A DNA stretch of 64,000 nt from Telluria aromaticivorans (lineage in GTDB: Bacteria > Pseudomonadota > Gammaproteobacteria > Burkholderiales > Burkholderiaceae_D). A model generated the notes under the pieces. The model was not told the origin of the DNA. It saw only the letters and a program-made list of their open reading frames with translations, and made no database searches. The first letter of the stretch is position 1. Every line of letters starts with the position of its first letter. The stretch is from contig NZ_JABAIV010000005.1 of NCBI RefSeq assembly GCF_013003915.1, positions 299,266-363,265 of the forward strand, read 5' to 3'. Both the position numbers and the translations under genes were made by a program. Below, in pieces: positions 1 to 9,165 of this stretch.

Positions 1-1
1 C

Positions 2-511
2 TTGCTCGGCTCTATCGAAGGTCCTGCGCCGTTCACCATCCTCGACCTCGGCTGCGGCCCGGGCCGCGACCTCAAGACCTTCAGCGAACTCGGCCACAAG
101 GCCATCGGCCTCGACGGCAGCGAACGTTTCGCGGAGATGGCGCGCGCCTACAGCGGCTGCGAAGTCTGGTGCCAGGATTTCCTGCATCTCGACCTGCCGC
201 AAGCGAGCTTCGACGGCGTCTTCGCCAACGCGTCGCTGTTCCACGTCCCCAGTGCCGAACTGCCGGGCGTGCTGGCGAACCTGCACGCCGCGCTGAAGCC
301 CCGCGGTGTCCTGTTCAGCTCGAATCCGCGCGGCGACAACCGCGAAGGCTGGAACGGCCCACGCTACGGCAGCTATTACGATTACGACACCTGGGAAGGC
401 TTCCTCGTCGCGGCGGGTTTTATTCCGCTGCACCATTACTATCGTCCACCCGGCCTACCGCGCGAGCAGCAGCCCTGGCTGGCCAGTCTCTGGCGCAAGC
501 CGGAGTGTTAA
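2..511 (+). CDS. SAM-dependent methyltransferase, 5' truncated by window edge
   Basis: This is the C-terminal part of a class I SAM-dependent methyltransferase. The glycine-rich SAM-binding motif I (ILDLGCGPG) begins at about residue 13 of what is visible, followed by an acidic motif II (GLDGSERF). Complete members usually carry 30-50 residues before motif I, so the real start probably lies left of base 1. A motif IV-like stretch (DGVFANASLFHV) and a post-motif segment (LKPRGVLFSSNPRG) follow. The substrate cannot be told from sequence. The gene ends in TAA, and the next gene starts about 70 bp downstream on the same strand with its own ribosome binding site. Confidence 0.85.
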   Translation: MLGSIEGPAPFTILDLGCGPGRDLKTFSELGHKAIGLDGSERFAEMARAYSGCEVWCQDFLHLDLPQASFDGVFANASLFHVPSAELPGVLANLHAALKPRGVLFSSNPRGDNREGWNGPRYGSYYDYDTWEGFLVAAGFIPLHHYYRPPGLPREQQPWLASLWRKPEC

Positions 512-583
512 TTGGCGAACAGAGCGCCGTGATAATCGCGCCTAAGGTGAGGCTTCGTTTCACAAACCAATGAGGTGACTGCA

Positions 584-760
584 ATGAACAAGGACCAGGT
601 AAAAGGCAAGGCCAAGGACATCGGCGGCAAAATCCAGGAAAAGGTCGGCGAAGCCACCGGCAACCGCCAGCAGCAGCGTGAAGGCGTGTCCAACCAGGCC
701 GAAGGCAAGGTGCAGGAGAAGGTCGGCGATGTGAAAAACATCGTCAAAGGCAACCGGTAA
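584..760 (+). CDS. CsbD-like small stress protein (copy 1)
   Basis: A 58-residue, highly charged, glycine- and lysine-rich protein of the CsbD family (Bacillus CsbD and E. coli YjbJ are members). These are small cytosolic proteins of unknown biochemical role, usually induced by general or osmotic stress. Visible hallmarks are the N-terminal MNKDQVKGKAKDIGGKIQEK and the repeated QxEGKVQEKVGD pattern. I chose ATG 584 because GAGGTG lies 6 nt upstream; an in-frame GTG at 575 overlaps that ribosome binding site and is unlikely. A bidirectional terminator follows. A second copy lies at 2087, on the other side of the permease gene. Confidence 0.88.
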   Translation: MNKDQVKGKAKDIGGKIQEKVGEATGNRQQQREGVSNQAEGKVQEKVGDVKNIVKGNR

Positions 761-776
761 GTTCCTCTTCCACATG

Positions 777-803
777 AAAAAGCCGCGCACTGCGCGGCTT
801 TTT
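777..803. terminator. Bidirectional rho-independent terminator
   Basis: An A-run, a GCCGCGCA/TGCGCGGC hairpin and a T-run. It serves both convergent genes, the CsbD copy on the plus strand and the AI-2E-type permease on the minus strand. Confidence 0.85.
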
Positions 804-818
804 CCTTGGTGGGCGGCC

Positions 819-1907
819 TCAGCCCGGCTTCTTCTGCAAGCCGGACCGGTCCCCCAGCACATCCTCGATGTAGAGCATCTTCACCAGCACCGCCAGACCG
901 GCGGCCAGCGGCGTTGCCAGTGCCACGCCGGCAAAGCCGAACAGGGTGCCGAACACGAGTTGCATCACGATCACCAGCGCAGGCGGCAGGTCGACCGCCT
1001 TGGCCTCGATCAGCGGCTGCAGGACATAGCCTTCGACCAGCTGGATGCCGACGAACAGCAGCACCGTGTACAGGGCCAGGTCGGGGCTGATCGACAGCGC
1101 CAGCAGCACGGCCGGAATGCCCGCCATGATGGGGCCAAGGTAGGGGATGAAATCGAGCAGGCCGGCGATGATGCCCAGGATCAGCGCCAGCGGTACCCCC
1201 AGCATGCTCAGGCCGACTGAAGTGACGACACCGACGATCAGCATCGAGGCCGCCTTGCCCATCAGCCAGCTCGACAGGGTATGGCCCAGTTCCTTCTGCA
1301 CCTCGCGGGCACGGGGGCGATTGCTTTGCGGCACCAGCCGGATGAGGCCGTTGGTATAGAGCTGGGGCGAGGTGGCAAAGTAAATGCCGACGAACAGGAT
1401 GATGATGACATTGCCCAGGGCGCCGATGACACCGCCGAAGAACAGGCCGGCATTCGGCACCATGCTGCCCATCTGCTTGACGATCTGCTCGGGCGGCGGC
1501 AGTTCCGCCACCACGCGCTTGAGCAGGGGGTGCTGCTGGACTTCGCTTTGCAGGCGCTCGACCGCGGCGGGGATTTCCTTCGCCAGCTTGCTCGACTGTT
1601 CGGCGATCTGCGGCGCCATTGCCCAGCCGCCGATGCCGATGATCGCAGCCAGCAGCAACACCACGATCCCCAGCGCGAGTTTGCGCTTCATGTGCAGCTT
1701 CTGCGCCAGGATCTCGCTCAGCTTGTAGAGCAGGATGGAACACAGGATGCAGGCAAAGACCAGCAGCAGCGCGTCGGCTGCAAGCACGACCGCGGCAACG
1801 CCCGCCACGAACAGCACGGCGATACCGCTGATCATCGTCATGCGGCGCGCGACACGGCGCTTGACCTGGGGTGGATCGGCGGAGATTTCTTGTTGTTGGT
1901 CGGTCAT
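819..1907 (-). CDS. AI-2E family transporter (PerM/TqsA-like permease)
   Basis: A 362-residue polytopic inner-membrane protein of the AI-2E/PerM family. The family includes the quorum-signal exporter TqsA but also proton/sodium antiporters, so the substrate is open. Hydrophobic pairs occur near residues 25-65 and 80-100. A long soluble helical stretch follows (about 100-145), then further segments with the family motif around PLALILGIIAGLLDFIPYLG, where the DFIPYLGP signature is clear, and VEGYVLQPLI. The length is normal. The gene is convergent with the first CsbD gene and divergent from the second, so membrane and stress functions are physically linked here. Confidence 0.9.
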   Translation of the reverse strand: MTDQQQEISADPPQVKRRVARRMTMISGIAVLFVAGVAAVVLAADALLLVFACILCSILLYKLSEILAQKLHMKRKLALGIVVLLLAAIIGIGGWAMAPQIAEQSSKLAKEIPAAVERLQSEVQQHPLLKRVVAELPPPEQIVKQMGSMVPNAGLFFGGVIGALGNVIIILFVGIYFATSPQLYTNGLIRLVPQSNRPRAREVQKELGHTLSSWLMGKAASMLIVGVVTSVGLSMLGVPLALILGIIAGLLDFIPYLGPIMAGIPAVLLALSISPDLALYTVLLFVGIQLVEGYVLQPLIEAKAVDLPPALVIVMQLVFGTLFGFAGVALATPLAAGLAVLVKMLYIEDVLGDRSGLQKKPG

Positions 1908-2086
1908 GGCAAACCCTTGTTAAGCAGCAGCGCCGCGTTGACAAAAGATTACCATTCACTGCAGCAAAATGTCGCGCGGGAGCGGACGGCGCGCTATGTG
2001 CGGGCGCGAACAGAAGTCCTCGGCAAGCTGGTTTATTCTTGTCTCAATGCATGGCCATCCGGGCATGTTTTCTTTAGGAGAAGACC

Positions 2087-2308
2087 ATGAACAAAGACCA
2101 AGTTGCGGGCAAACTGAAAGACATCGGCGGCAAGATTCAGGAAGAGTTCGGCGATGCCATCGACAGCCCAGAGCAGGAAGCCAAGGGCCTGGCAAACCAG
2201 GTGGAAGGCAAGACCCAGAAGAAGCTGGGCGACGTGCGCGAAGCGCTCGATGATGCGACCGACGGCCGCACGACCACGACCACGACGACGACCACCCGTC
2301 GTCCATAA
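2087..2308 (+). CDS. CsbD-like small stress protein (copy 2) with threonine-rich tail
   Basis: A 73-residue CsbD family protein starting MNKDQVAGKLKDIGGKIQEE, clearly paralogous to the copy at 584. AGGAG sits 8 nt before the ATG. Unlike copy 1, it ends in DGR followed by nine consecutive threonines and RRP. The tail is encoded by a run of ACC/ACG triplets (about 2270-2300) that is a microsatellite-like tract and could vary in length by slippage. The function is unknown, as for the family; a general stress role is inferred. Confidence 0.88.
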   Translation: MNKDQVAGKLKDIGGKIQEEFGDAIDSPEQEAKGLANQVEGKTQKKLGDVREALDDATDGRTTTTTTTTTRRP

Positions 2309-2331
2309 CGCTGTCGTTTTCGCGTTATAAG

Positions 2332-2363
2332 AACAGCCGCCCCCGGGCGGCTGTTGTTTTTGT
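2332..2363 (+). terminator. Rho-independent terminator after CsbD copy 2
   Basis: A GCCGCC/GGGCGGC hairpin flanked by AACA/TGTT and followed by a TTGTTTTT tract, 24 bp after the stop codon. Confidence 0.8.
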
Positions 2364-2367
2364 TGGG

Positions 2368-3339
2368 TCAGGAACCCATGCCGGCCCGTTTGTCCCTGAA
2401 AAATTCCCAGGCTGCCTCCGCAACCTCGACATCGGCGTTCTGCCGGCCGACCAGTGCCTGGATGAAGGCCGGGTAGCGCTTGAGCCGGCTCGGCTCCACA
2501 TGGCCGCCGCCTTCGATCCTGTACAGGCCCACTTGCAGCCCCTTCTTGCCGTCGCCCCACATGAAGCGGGTGGCAGTGGTCTTGTCCGAGTCCTTGCGCT
2601 TGGCGATCCGCACCACCTCAGGCTCGGCAGGCAGGCCGGCCAGCTCGCGCCATACCGTCACGCCATCCTCGATGCTGCCCACCGGATCCGCAAAACCCAG
2701 TGTGTAGAAGAATTTGCCTCCGTGATAGGGCATCAGGGGATCGGCAGTGCACCCGAATACCAGGGCCGGAAGCGGCAGTGCGGGCATCCGGGCCCGGCCC
2801 GGCGGCGGCATGGAGGCCAGCACGGCCGAGAATGCAGCCAGCTTGTGCGGAATCTCGGTGGCCACGCGGTAGGCCATGTGGCCACCGCGCGAGACGCCGA
2901 TGACATAGACGCGGCCGGGATCGACCTCGTGCCCGGAAATGGCAAGGTCGATGAGGGCAGCGATGAAGGCGACATCGTCTTTCCTGGCAACGCGCGCGTC
3001 GCTGGCGAAACAATCGCTCCAGCCACCTTTGCCTGCACCAGGCGCGGCGACGACCAGGTCTTCGCGCGCGGCGATTTCCAGCCACAGGGACAGGGGAGAG
3101 GGCGGGAAGGCCATGCCCAATACCTGTTCCGGCGAAGCGCCGGCGCCGTGCAGCACCACGACCAGCGCCCGCTTGACTGTGGCCGGCTTGCCCGGCGTGG
3201 CGATCAGGTAGTCGCGCCTGCCTTCAGGACGATCGAGGCTTGCCGGCACCGGCTGCAGGCTGGGCGCAGAACTGGCGCTGGTTCCGTAGAAAGCGGCTTT
3301 CAGCAGGCGTTTGAATCGCATTGGCATTCCATGAACCAC
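2368..3339 (-). CDS. PHB depolymerase-like alpha/beta-hydrolase esterase
   Basis: A 323-residue alpha/beta hydrolase of the LpqC/polyhydroxybutyrate depolymerase-like family. It shows an oxyanion-hole segment VVVLHGAGAS near residue 62, the nucleophile elbow GVSRGG in the middle, and a C-terminal GGGHVEPS that probably carries the catalytic histidine. An acid residue is likely in GCTADPLMPY. No convincing signal peptide is visible, which argues against secretion to degrade external polymer; an intracellular esterase is possible. The start is uncertain: GTG 3339, ATG 3327 and ATG 3321 are all in frame with weak ribosome binding sites. The annotated span uses the longest form. Confidence 0.8.
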   Translation of the reverse strand: MVHGMPMRFKRLLKAAFYGTSASSAPSLQPVPASLDRPEGRRDYLIATPGKPATVKRALVVVLHGAGASPEQVLGMAFPPSPLSLWLEIAAREDLVVAAPGAGKGGWSDCFASDARVARKDDVAFIAALIDLAISGHEVDPGRVYVIGVSRGGHMAYRVATEIPHKLAAFSAVLASMPPPGRARMPALPLPALVFGCTADPLMPYHGGKFFYTLGFADPVGSIEDGVTVWRELAGLPAEPEVVRIAKRKDSDKTTATRFMWGDGKKGLQVGLYRIEGGGHVEPSRLKRYPAFIQALVGRQNADVEVAEAAWEFFRDKRAGMGS

Positions 3340-3351
3340 ACATCATGAGGG

Positions 3352-3388
3352 CAAAAAAACAGCCGCGGTGTGCGCGCGGCTGCTTCGT
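3352..3388 (-). terminator. Rho-independent terminator of the dipeptidyl peptidase gene
   Basis: Read on the minus strand, a GCAGCCGCGCGC/CGCGGCTG hairpin is followed by seven T residues, about 20 bp past the stop of the gene at 3409. Confidence 0.75.
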
Positions 3389-3408
3389 CTACTTGCAATG
3401 ACGCCGGC

Positions 3409-5640
3409 TTATTTCGCCTGCACGCCACCCAGGTTCTTCTTGAAGAACCCTTCGATCATCCCGTACACGTGGCGCTGGTTGACCTTGCCCGAGATGCCGT
3501 GCTTGGCGCCCGGATAGGTCATCAGCTCGAACTGCACGTTGCGCTTGACCAGCTCGTCGATCAGGCGCGTGGTGTTGGTGAACAGGACGTTATCGTCGGC
3601 CATGCCGTGGATCAGGAGCAGGGGCGACTTCATGCCGTCCAGGTGGGCGAACACACCGCTGCGCTTGTAGGCTTCCGGGTCGGATTTCGGCGTGCCGCCG
3701 ACGTAGCGCTCGGTGTAGTGGGTGTCATACAGCGCCCAGTCGGTCACCGGCGCCACCGACACGCCCATCGCGATCTTGTCGGATGCTGCCGCCAGCAGGC
3801 GCAGGGTCATGTAGCCGCCGTAGCTCCAGCCAAACACGCCGATGCGCTTCGGATCGACGAAGCTTTGCTTGGCCAGCCAGTCGACGCCTGCCACCTGGTC
3901 TTCGACCTCGACCTTGCCGAGGTCGTTGTAGAGGGCGTCGGTGAAGGCGCGTTCGCGGCGGCCCGAGCCGCGGTTATCGAGGCGGAACACCACGAAGCCC
4001 TGCTGCGCCATGTACTGGTCAAAATAATTGCCCCAGGCGCGGGTGACGCGCTGCGAGTGCGGGCCGCCGTAGGTGAACAGGAAGACCGGGTAGCGCTTGC
4101 TCGCATCGAAACCGGCCGGCTTGATGATCGAATAATGCAGGGTCTGGCCATCCTTGGCCTTCATCGTGCCGTACTCGGTCGGCAGGTGGTCGGCGACGTG
4201 CTTGGCGTACGGGTGGTTCGCGTTCAGCTCGTTCTTTTCCAGCCACTCCACCATGCTGCCGTCGGCGCGGCGGATCGACACCTGTGGCGGGGTGTTCGGG
4301 TTCGACCAGGTGTCGACAAAGATCTTGCCGTTGCCCGCGAACGCCGCTTCGTGCCAGCCGTCGCCGGCCGTGATGCGGACCGGGCTGCCGGCATTGCTGC
4401 CATCGAGCTTGAGCGCATAGGTCTGCTTGTCGATCATCGCGTCCTTGCCCGACGAGATGTAGACGCGGCCGGCGGCTTCGTCGACCGCCAGCACGTTGTC
4501 CACGCCCCAGTCGCCTTTCGACAGCGGGTACTGCAGCTTGCCATCGAGGCCGTAGACATACAGGTGCTTGCGGCCGCTGCGCTCGGAAGCCCAGATGAAG
4601 GCCTTCTTGTTCTTCAGGAAGCGCAGGTCGTTATTGATCTCGACCCAGGTCTTCGAGGTCTCGCTCAGCAGCGGGCGCTGGGCCAGGGTGTCGACGTCGA
4701 CCGCCACCAGGTCGAGGCGCTTCTGGTCGCGGGTCTGGCGCTGGTATACCAGGGTTTTGGCGTCGGCGCTGAAGTCGGCGCGCACCAGGTAGATGTCTTT
4801 TTCAGGACCGAGGTCGACCTTGCGCTGCTGGCCGGTGGCCGGGTTGACCATCATCAGCTCGATCAGGACGTTCGGGTCGCCGGCAGCAGGGTAGTGCTGG
4901 TCGATCACTTCGGTGCGGTCGGCAAAGATCTCGAAGCGGCGCACCACCGGAACGGGTTTCTCATCATAGCGGCGGTAGGCAATCGCGGAATCGTCCGGCG
5001 CCCAGTAGTAACCGGTATGCTGGTCCATCTCTTCCTGCGCGACGAACTCGGCTTCGCCGTTGTGGATGGTGCCTTTGCCATCAAGCGTCAGCTGGCGCTC
5101 GGCGCCGGTCTGCAGGTCGATCACGACCAGGTTCTGGTTGCGCACGAAGGAGACGTAGCGGCCCTTCGGCGAAATCTTCGGGTCGGTCACGTTGCCCGAC
5201 GCGACCTTGCGCGGTGCGTCCGGCCTTGCGGCATCGACCAGGAACAGGTCTCCACCGATCGGCACCAGCAACTGCTTGCCGTCCGGCGACCAGTAATAGG
5301 CGATGATGCCCGACAGGCCTGCAGTGCGGGCGCGCTCGCGGCGCGCTTTTTCTTCCAGCGACAGTTCCTCGTTCGGCACCAGGCGCTTGGAATCGACCAG
5401 GCGCTGGGTGCTCTTGGTCTTCATGTTGTATTCCCACAGGTCCTGCTGGTACTGGTTGTCGGCACGGCCGCGCAGGAAGGTGACGCGTTCGCCGTCCGGC
5501 GACACGCGCAGGGTCTTCACGCTGGCGCCGGCCAGGGCGGTGTCGCCGTAGATACGGTCCAGCGTCAGGCGTTCAGCCGATGCGGGAGCGGCCGCGAGGT
5601 TGGCAGCGAAAGCAGCCAGGAGGAACAGGTGAGGGCGCAT
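3409..5640 (-). CDS. Secreted dipeptidyl peptidase IV-type S9 peptidase
   Basis: A 743-residue prolyl oligopeptidase family enzyme, S9B (dipeptidyl peptidase IV) type, which removes N-terminal dipeptides with proline or alanine at position two. An N-terminal signal peptide ends near SAERLT (about residue 22). A beta-propeller domain follows to about residue 480, with blade motifs such as YYWSPDG and YYWAPDD. The EE pair of DPP IV enzymes is probably in [16 protein letters not shown]. The catalytic domain has GWSYGG (Ser606), HGMADDN (Asp682/683) and GAKHG (His714), in canonical order. The likely location is the periplasm, in peptide scavenging. It is a stand-alone transcription unit. Confidence 0.93.
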   Translation of the reverse strand: MRPHLFLLAAFAANLAAAPASAERLTLDRIYGDTALAGASVKTLRVSPDGERVTFLRGRADNQYQQDLWEYNMKTKSTQRLVDSKRLVPNEELSLEEKARRERARTAGLSGIIAYYWSPDGKQLLVPIGGDLFLVDAARPDAPRKVASGNVTDPKISPKGRYVSFVRNQNLVVIDLQTGAERQLTLDGKGTIHNGEAEFVAQEEMDQHTGYYWAPDDSAIAYRRYDEKPVPVVRRFEIFADRTEVIDQHYPAAGDPNVLIELMMVNPATGQQRKVDLGPEKDIYLVRADFSADAKTLVYQRQTRDQKRLDLVAVDVDTLAQRPLLSETSKTWVEINNDLRFLKNKKAFIWASERSGRKHLYVYGLDGKLQYPLSKGDWGVDNVLAVDEAAGRVYISSGKDAMIDKQTYALKLDGSNAGSPVRITAGDGWHEAAFAGNGKIFVDTWSNPNTPPQVSIRRADGSMVEWLEKNELNANHPYAKHVADHLPTEYGTMKAKDGQTLHYSIIKPAGFDASKRYPVFLFTYGGPHSQRVTRAWGNYFDQYMAQQGFVVFRLDNRGSGRRERAFTDALYNDLGKVEVEDQVAGVDWLAKQSFVDPKRIGVFGWSYGGYMTLRLLAAASDKIAMGVSVAPVTDWALYDTHYTERYVGGTPKSDPEAYKRSGVFAHLDGMKSPLLLIHGMADDNVLFTNTTRLIDELVKRNVQFELMTYPGAKHGISGKVNQRHVYGMIEGFFKKNLGGVQAK

Positions 5641-5712
5641 TAAATGTCTCTGATGTAAGTTAATTTGCTACAACTGCGGAACGATACCAGAGTCCCCCTT
5701 GAAAAGCTGTAA

Positions 5713-7131
5713 TTACACCGCGGGTTTGCGCGCCGCCGCACCCTCGCGGATGCGCTGGCGCGCGACCTGTTCGAACGACCAGGTCAGCAGCACCGCCGCG
5801 ATGGTCAGGGCCACGACCAGGCCGATCCAGAAACCGGTGGTCTGCATCGGCGCGGCCGGCACCCAGGGGAACCATTGCGGCGCCAGCCCGAGGATGCAGC
5901 CCAGCGGCAGCGATACGCCCCAGAAGGCGACCAACTGGATGATCATGGGCGGGCGCGTCACCTGGTAGCCGCGGATGGCCGAGGCGGTCGCCACCTGGGT
6001 GGCGTCGGACAGCTGGAACAGCGCCGCGAACAGCAGCAAGTGGGCGCAGGCCGCCTGCACCGCCGGATCGGAGGTGTACATCGCCGCGATCTCCCAGCGG
6101 AACAGCGCGATGAACAGGGCCGACAACGCCCCGAAGGCAACCGACATGCCCACACCGACCCAGCCGACGAAGCGCGCCCGTTCGGGACTGCCTTCGCCCA
6201 TGGCCTGGCCGACCCGCGTCATCATGCCGATCGAAAAGCTGAGCGGCACCATGAACACCAGCGAAGCAAAGTTCAGCGCGACCTGGTGCGAAGACACTGC
6301 CACCACGCCAAAGCGTGCCACCAGCAGGCTGATCAGGCCGAAGGCGCTGACTTCGGCGAAATAGGTGACGCCGATGGGCAGGCCCAGGCGCAGCATCTGC
6401 CCGATTTCGGTCCAGTCCGGGCCTTCCCAGCCAGTGAAGGGGTAGGTGAGGCGATAAGCTGGCGAATATTTGATCCAGAAGACCATGGCGCCGAGCATCA
6501 GCCACATGCCCACTGCGGTGGAGACCGCACAGCCAACCGCGCCCAGTGCCGGGAAGCCCCAGTTGCCGTAGACCAGCAGCCAGTTCGAGGCCACGTTGAA
6601 CAGCAGGCCGAAGATCGCGATCCACATGATCGGGATGGTCTGGTTGATGCTGGTGGTGTAGCCGTACAGCGCGCGGTAGCAGGCGAAGGCCGGCATGCCG
6701 AGGCTGATCACGTGCAGGAACAGCGAGGCGCGGTCGGCGACCGGCTGCTCCAGCCCGACGTGGTCGAACAGCAGCGTGCACAGGTTGGCGAACAGGCAGG
6801 CCACCAGGCCGACGAGCGCGCCTTTCCACAGCGACTGGCGCACGGAGTGCGGGATCTGGTCATAGCGCGCCGCGCCGATCTCGTGCGCGACCACGGTGTT
6901 AATCGCCATCATCGTGCCCATCACGGTGACCAGCACGATCGACCACACCGAGGTGCCGAGCGAGACGGCGGCCAGTTCTTCGGCGCTGACGTGCCCGGTC
7001 ATCGCCACGTCGGCCACGCCCATGCCCACGGTCGCCAGCTGGCCGACCAGCATGGGCCAGGACAGGCGCCACAGTGTGGCGATCTCGGCACGGACCGGGG
7101 CGGTCGTGGCAGGGGTGGTGGTGGCGGTCAT
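5713..7131 (-). CDS. MATE family efflux transporter (NorM-like)
   Basis: A 472-residue multidrug and toxic compound extrusion transporter with about twelve transmembrane helices in two repeats. An N-terminal LSWPMLVGQLATVGMGVADV and a repeated GLPIGVTYFAEVSAFGL are typical of NorM-like exporters, which use sodium or proton gradients to expel cationic drugs. The length is normal. The start ATG 7131 leaves a hydrophilic N-terminus of about 15 residues. It is divergent from the T6SS gene at 7330. No adjacent regulator is visible. Confidence 0.93.
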   Translation of the reverse strand: MTATTTPATTAPVRAEIATLWRLSWPMLVGQLATVGMGVADVAMTGHVSAEELAAVSLGTSVWSIVLVTVMGTMMAINTVVAHEIGAARYDQIPHSVRQSLWKGALVGLVACLFANLCTLLFDHVGLEQPVADRASLFLHVISLGMPAFACYRALYGYTTSINQTIPIMWIAIFGLLFNVASNWLLVYGNWGFPALGAVGCAVSTAVGMWLMLGAMVFWIKYSPAYRLTYPFTGWEGPDWTEIGQMLRLGLPIGVTYFAEVSAFGLISLLVARFGVVAVSSHQVALNFASLVFMVPLSFSIGMMTRVGQAMGEGSPERARFVGWVGVGMSVAFGALSALFIALFRWEIAAMYTSDPAVQAACAHLLLFAALFQLSDATQVATASAIRGYQVTRPPMIIQLVAFWGVSLPLGCILGLAPQWFPWVPAAPMQTTGFWIGLVVALTIAAVLLTWSFEQVARQRIREGAAARKPAV

Positions 7132-7329
7132 CTGGACGGTATCGGTATCGGGGAGCCCGCCATTTTACTGACTCAGCGACAAGTTGGCGCGACGGCTTGG
7201 CTGTGCTTGCACGCATTTGCTAGCGCCTCATGCAAGCCGGATAGATCAGTTGCTCATCGGTTGTTGAGCATGCACAAGAACGCCTGCGCAAAACTGCACC
7301 ACCTTAGGGTGTCATGACAGGAGTGCACC

Positions 7330-9165
7330 ATGGAAGAACTGCTGCCGTATTACGAACGTGAACTGGTTTACCTGAATACGGTCGGACGCGAGCTGGCGAG
7401 CCAGTACCCGCGCCTGGCGAGCGAGCTCGGCATGGGTGCGGATGGCAGCGAAGACCCGCATATTCGGCGCCTGATCCAGGCCTGCGCCCTGCTCAATGCC
7501 CGCACCTCGAAGAAACTCGACGACGACTACCCGGAGTTCACCGAAGCCCTGCTGGGCAGCCTGTATCCGTACTTCCTGCAGGGCATACCCTCGTGTTCGA
7601 TCGCGCGCGTGGGCATGGAGCCGGGGCCGCACGCACCCGGCAAGGGCGAGGGCGTGCAGGCCGTACCGCGCGGCACCGAGATGAGCGCACTGCACGGCAA
7701 GGGCACGGCTTGCCGCTTCCGCACCGCGAGCCCGGTGACGCTGGCGCCCCTTAGCGTGGCAGGCGCACGCTACGAGCCGGTGGTGCATGCGCCTGCCAAC
7801 CTGCGCTTGCCGGCACGCGCGAGCGGACAGGTGACGCTGACCATCGAGAGCGCGGCGCCGGTCCGGCTGCTGCACCAGCAAGGCATGCCGCGCCTGCGCC
7901 TCTATCTCGATGCCGATCCTCTGCTGGCGGCCGCGCTGCTCGATACCCTGTTCATGCGCGTCGGCGCCAGCTACCTGGAGACCGGCGACCCAGGTAGCTG
8001 GCGCCCGCTGGAACGCGTGCCGCTGGCCCTGGGCGGCTTTGGCGACGACGATGCCCTGGTGCCGCTGCGCCAGAGCGAGCACGGCGCCTACCGGTTGCTG
8101 AGCGAATACTTCGCCTTCCCGGAGAAATTCCATTTCATCGACATCGACCTGGGCAAGCTGGCGCCGCTGCTGCCCCCCGTAGCGCACCGCTTTACCCTGC
8201 ACCTGATCGTGAATGGCCTGCACGGCGACACCGGCGCTGCGCGGCTGCTCGGCAGCCTGGGGGCGCAGCACCTGGTGCCCGGCTGCGCGCCGGTGGTCAA
8301 CCTGTTCCACCAGGCGGCCATGCCGGTGCGTATTACCCACCGCACGGCAATGTACGATGTCGTGCCCGGGCGCCACGAAGAGTATGTCGAGGTTTACAGT
8401 ATCGACGCCGTCACCGTGCTGCGCACGGTAGAGAGCAGGGTGCAGTTGCTGGAGTACCGGCCTTATTACGGCTTGCGGCATGGCGAGGGCGGCGAACTGC
8501 GCGAGCGCTACTGGTTCGCGCGGCGCGACGACCGCGGCCTGCACCGCCAACGCATGAAGATCGGGTTCACGGATGCCGGCTTTTCGCTGACGGCCGACGA
8601 GCAATGCGTAGCCTCGATCGACCTGACCTGCACCAATGGCGCGCATGCGACCACGGTCGGCGTGGGCGCGCCAGGGGGCGACCTGATGAGCGAGACCGCC
8701 ACCAGCGGCCTGCCGATCCACCTGCTGCGCAAACCCACGCCCCCGCACCGTTTTCCATCGTCCGGGGGCGCGCACTGGCGCCTGGTCGCCCAGCTGGCCC
8801 TCAACCACCGTTCGCTGGGCGACCTCGACGCCTTGCGTGAAGTGTTGACCCTGTATGACGTCTCGCGCTCGGCCGCGACCCAGCGCCAGATCGCCGGCAT
8901 TACCGAATTGCAGACCCTGCCGTCCACGGCCTGGATCCGCAACAAGATCGGCGCCACGCTGGTGCACGGCCTTGAAGTGCGCATGACGGTCGACGAGGAG
9001 GCCTTCGCCGGCGCCAGCCTGGTGGTGTTCGCCGAGGTGGTCAACCGCTTCTTCGGCCTGTACGTGCACATCAACAGCTTCACCAGGCTGGTGGTGCGGT
9101 CAAGCCAGTCGGACCGGGAGTTACTGCGATGCGATCCCCGCAACGGCAGCCTGACCCTGGTGTGA
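7330..9165 (+). CDS. tssF: Type VI secretion baseplate subunit TssF
   Basis: A 611-residue TssF (ImpG/VasA), a wedge component of the type VI secretion baseplate that, with TssG, TssE and TssK, assembles around VgrG. The diagnostic N-terminus EELLPYYERELVYLNTVGRE is followed by FTEALLGSLYPYFLQGIPSC. The C-terminal region contains VVFAEVVNRFFGLYVHINSF, a family signature. GGAG lies 8 nt upstream of ATG 7330. The gene overlaps tssG by 37 bp. None of tssA, B, C, E, H, J, K, L or M is in the window, so this pair is separated from the rest of any T6SS locus. Confidence 0.95.
   Translation: MEELLPYYERELVYLNTVGRELASQYPRLASELGMGADGSEDPHIRRLIQACALLNARTSKKLDDDYPEFTEALLGSLYPYFLQGIPSCSIARVGMEPGPHAPGKGEGVQAVPRGTEMSALHGKGTACRFRTASPVTLAPLSVAGARYEPVVHAPANLRLPARASGQVTLTIESAAPVRLLHQQGMPRLRLYLDADPLLAAALLDTLFMRVGASYLETGDPGSWRPLERVPLALGGFGDDDALVPLRQSEHGAYRLLSEYFAFPEKFHFIDIDLGKLAPLLPPVAHRFTLHLIVNGLHGDTGAARLLGSLGAQHLVPGCAPVVNLFHQAAMPVRITHRTAMYDVVPGRHEEYVEVYSIDAVTVLRTVESRVQLLEYRPYYGLRHGEGGELRERYWFARRDDRGLHRQRMKIGFTDAGFSLTADEQCVASIDLTCTNGAHATTVGVGAPGGDLMSETATSGLPIHLLRKPTPPHRFPSSGGAHWRLVAQLALNHRSLGDLDALREVLTLYDVSRSAATQRQIAGITELQTLPSTAWIRNKIGATLVHGLEVRMTVDEEAFAGASLVVFAEVVNRFFGLYVHINSFTRLVVRSSQSDRELLRCDPRNGSLTLV

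Noticed and set aside
3370..5643. 757-codon open frame antisense to the dipeptidyl peptidase gene
   Set aside because: High GC3 opens the complementary frame. The translation is His/Val/Gln-rich without domains, while the opposite strand encodes a complete S9 peptidase.
7140..7329. Possible sigma-54 promoter upstream of tssF
   Set aside because: A TTGGC...TTGC pair is present, but the GG-GC spacing is 8 instead of 10 nt.
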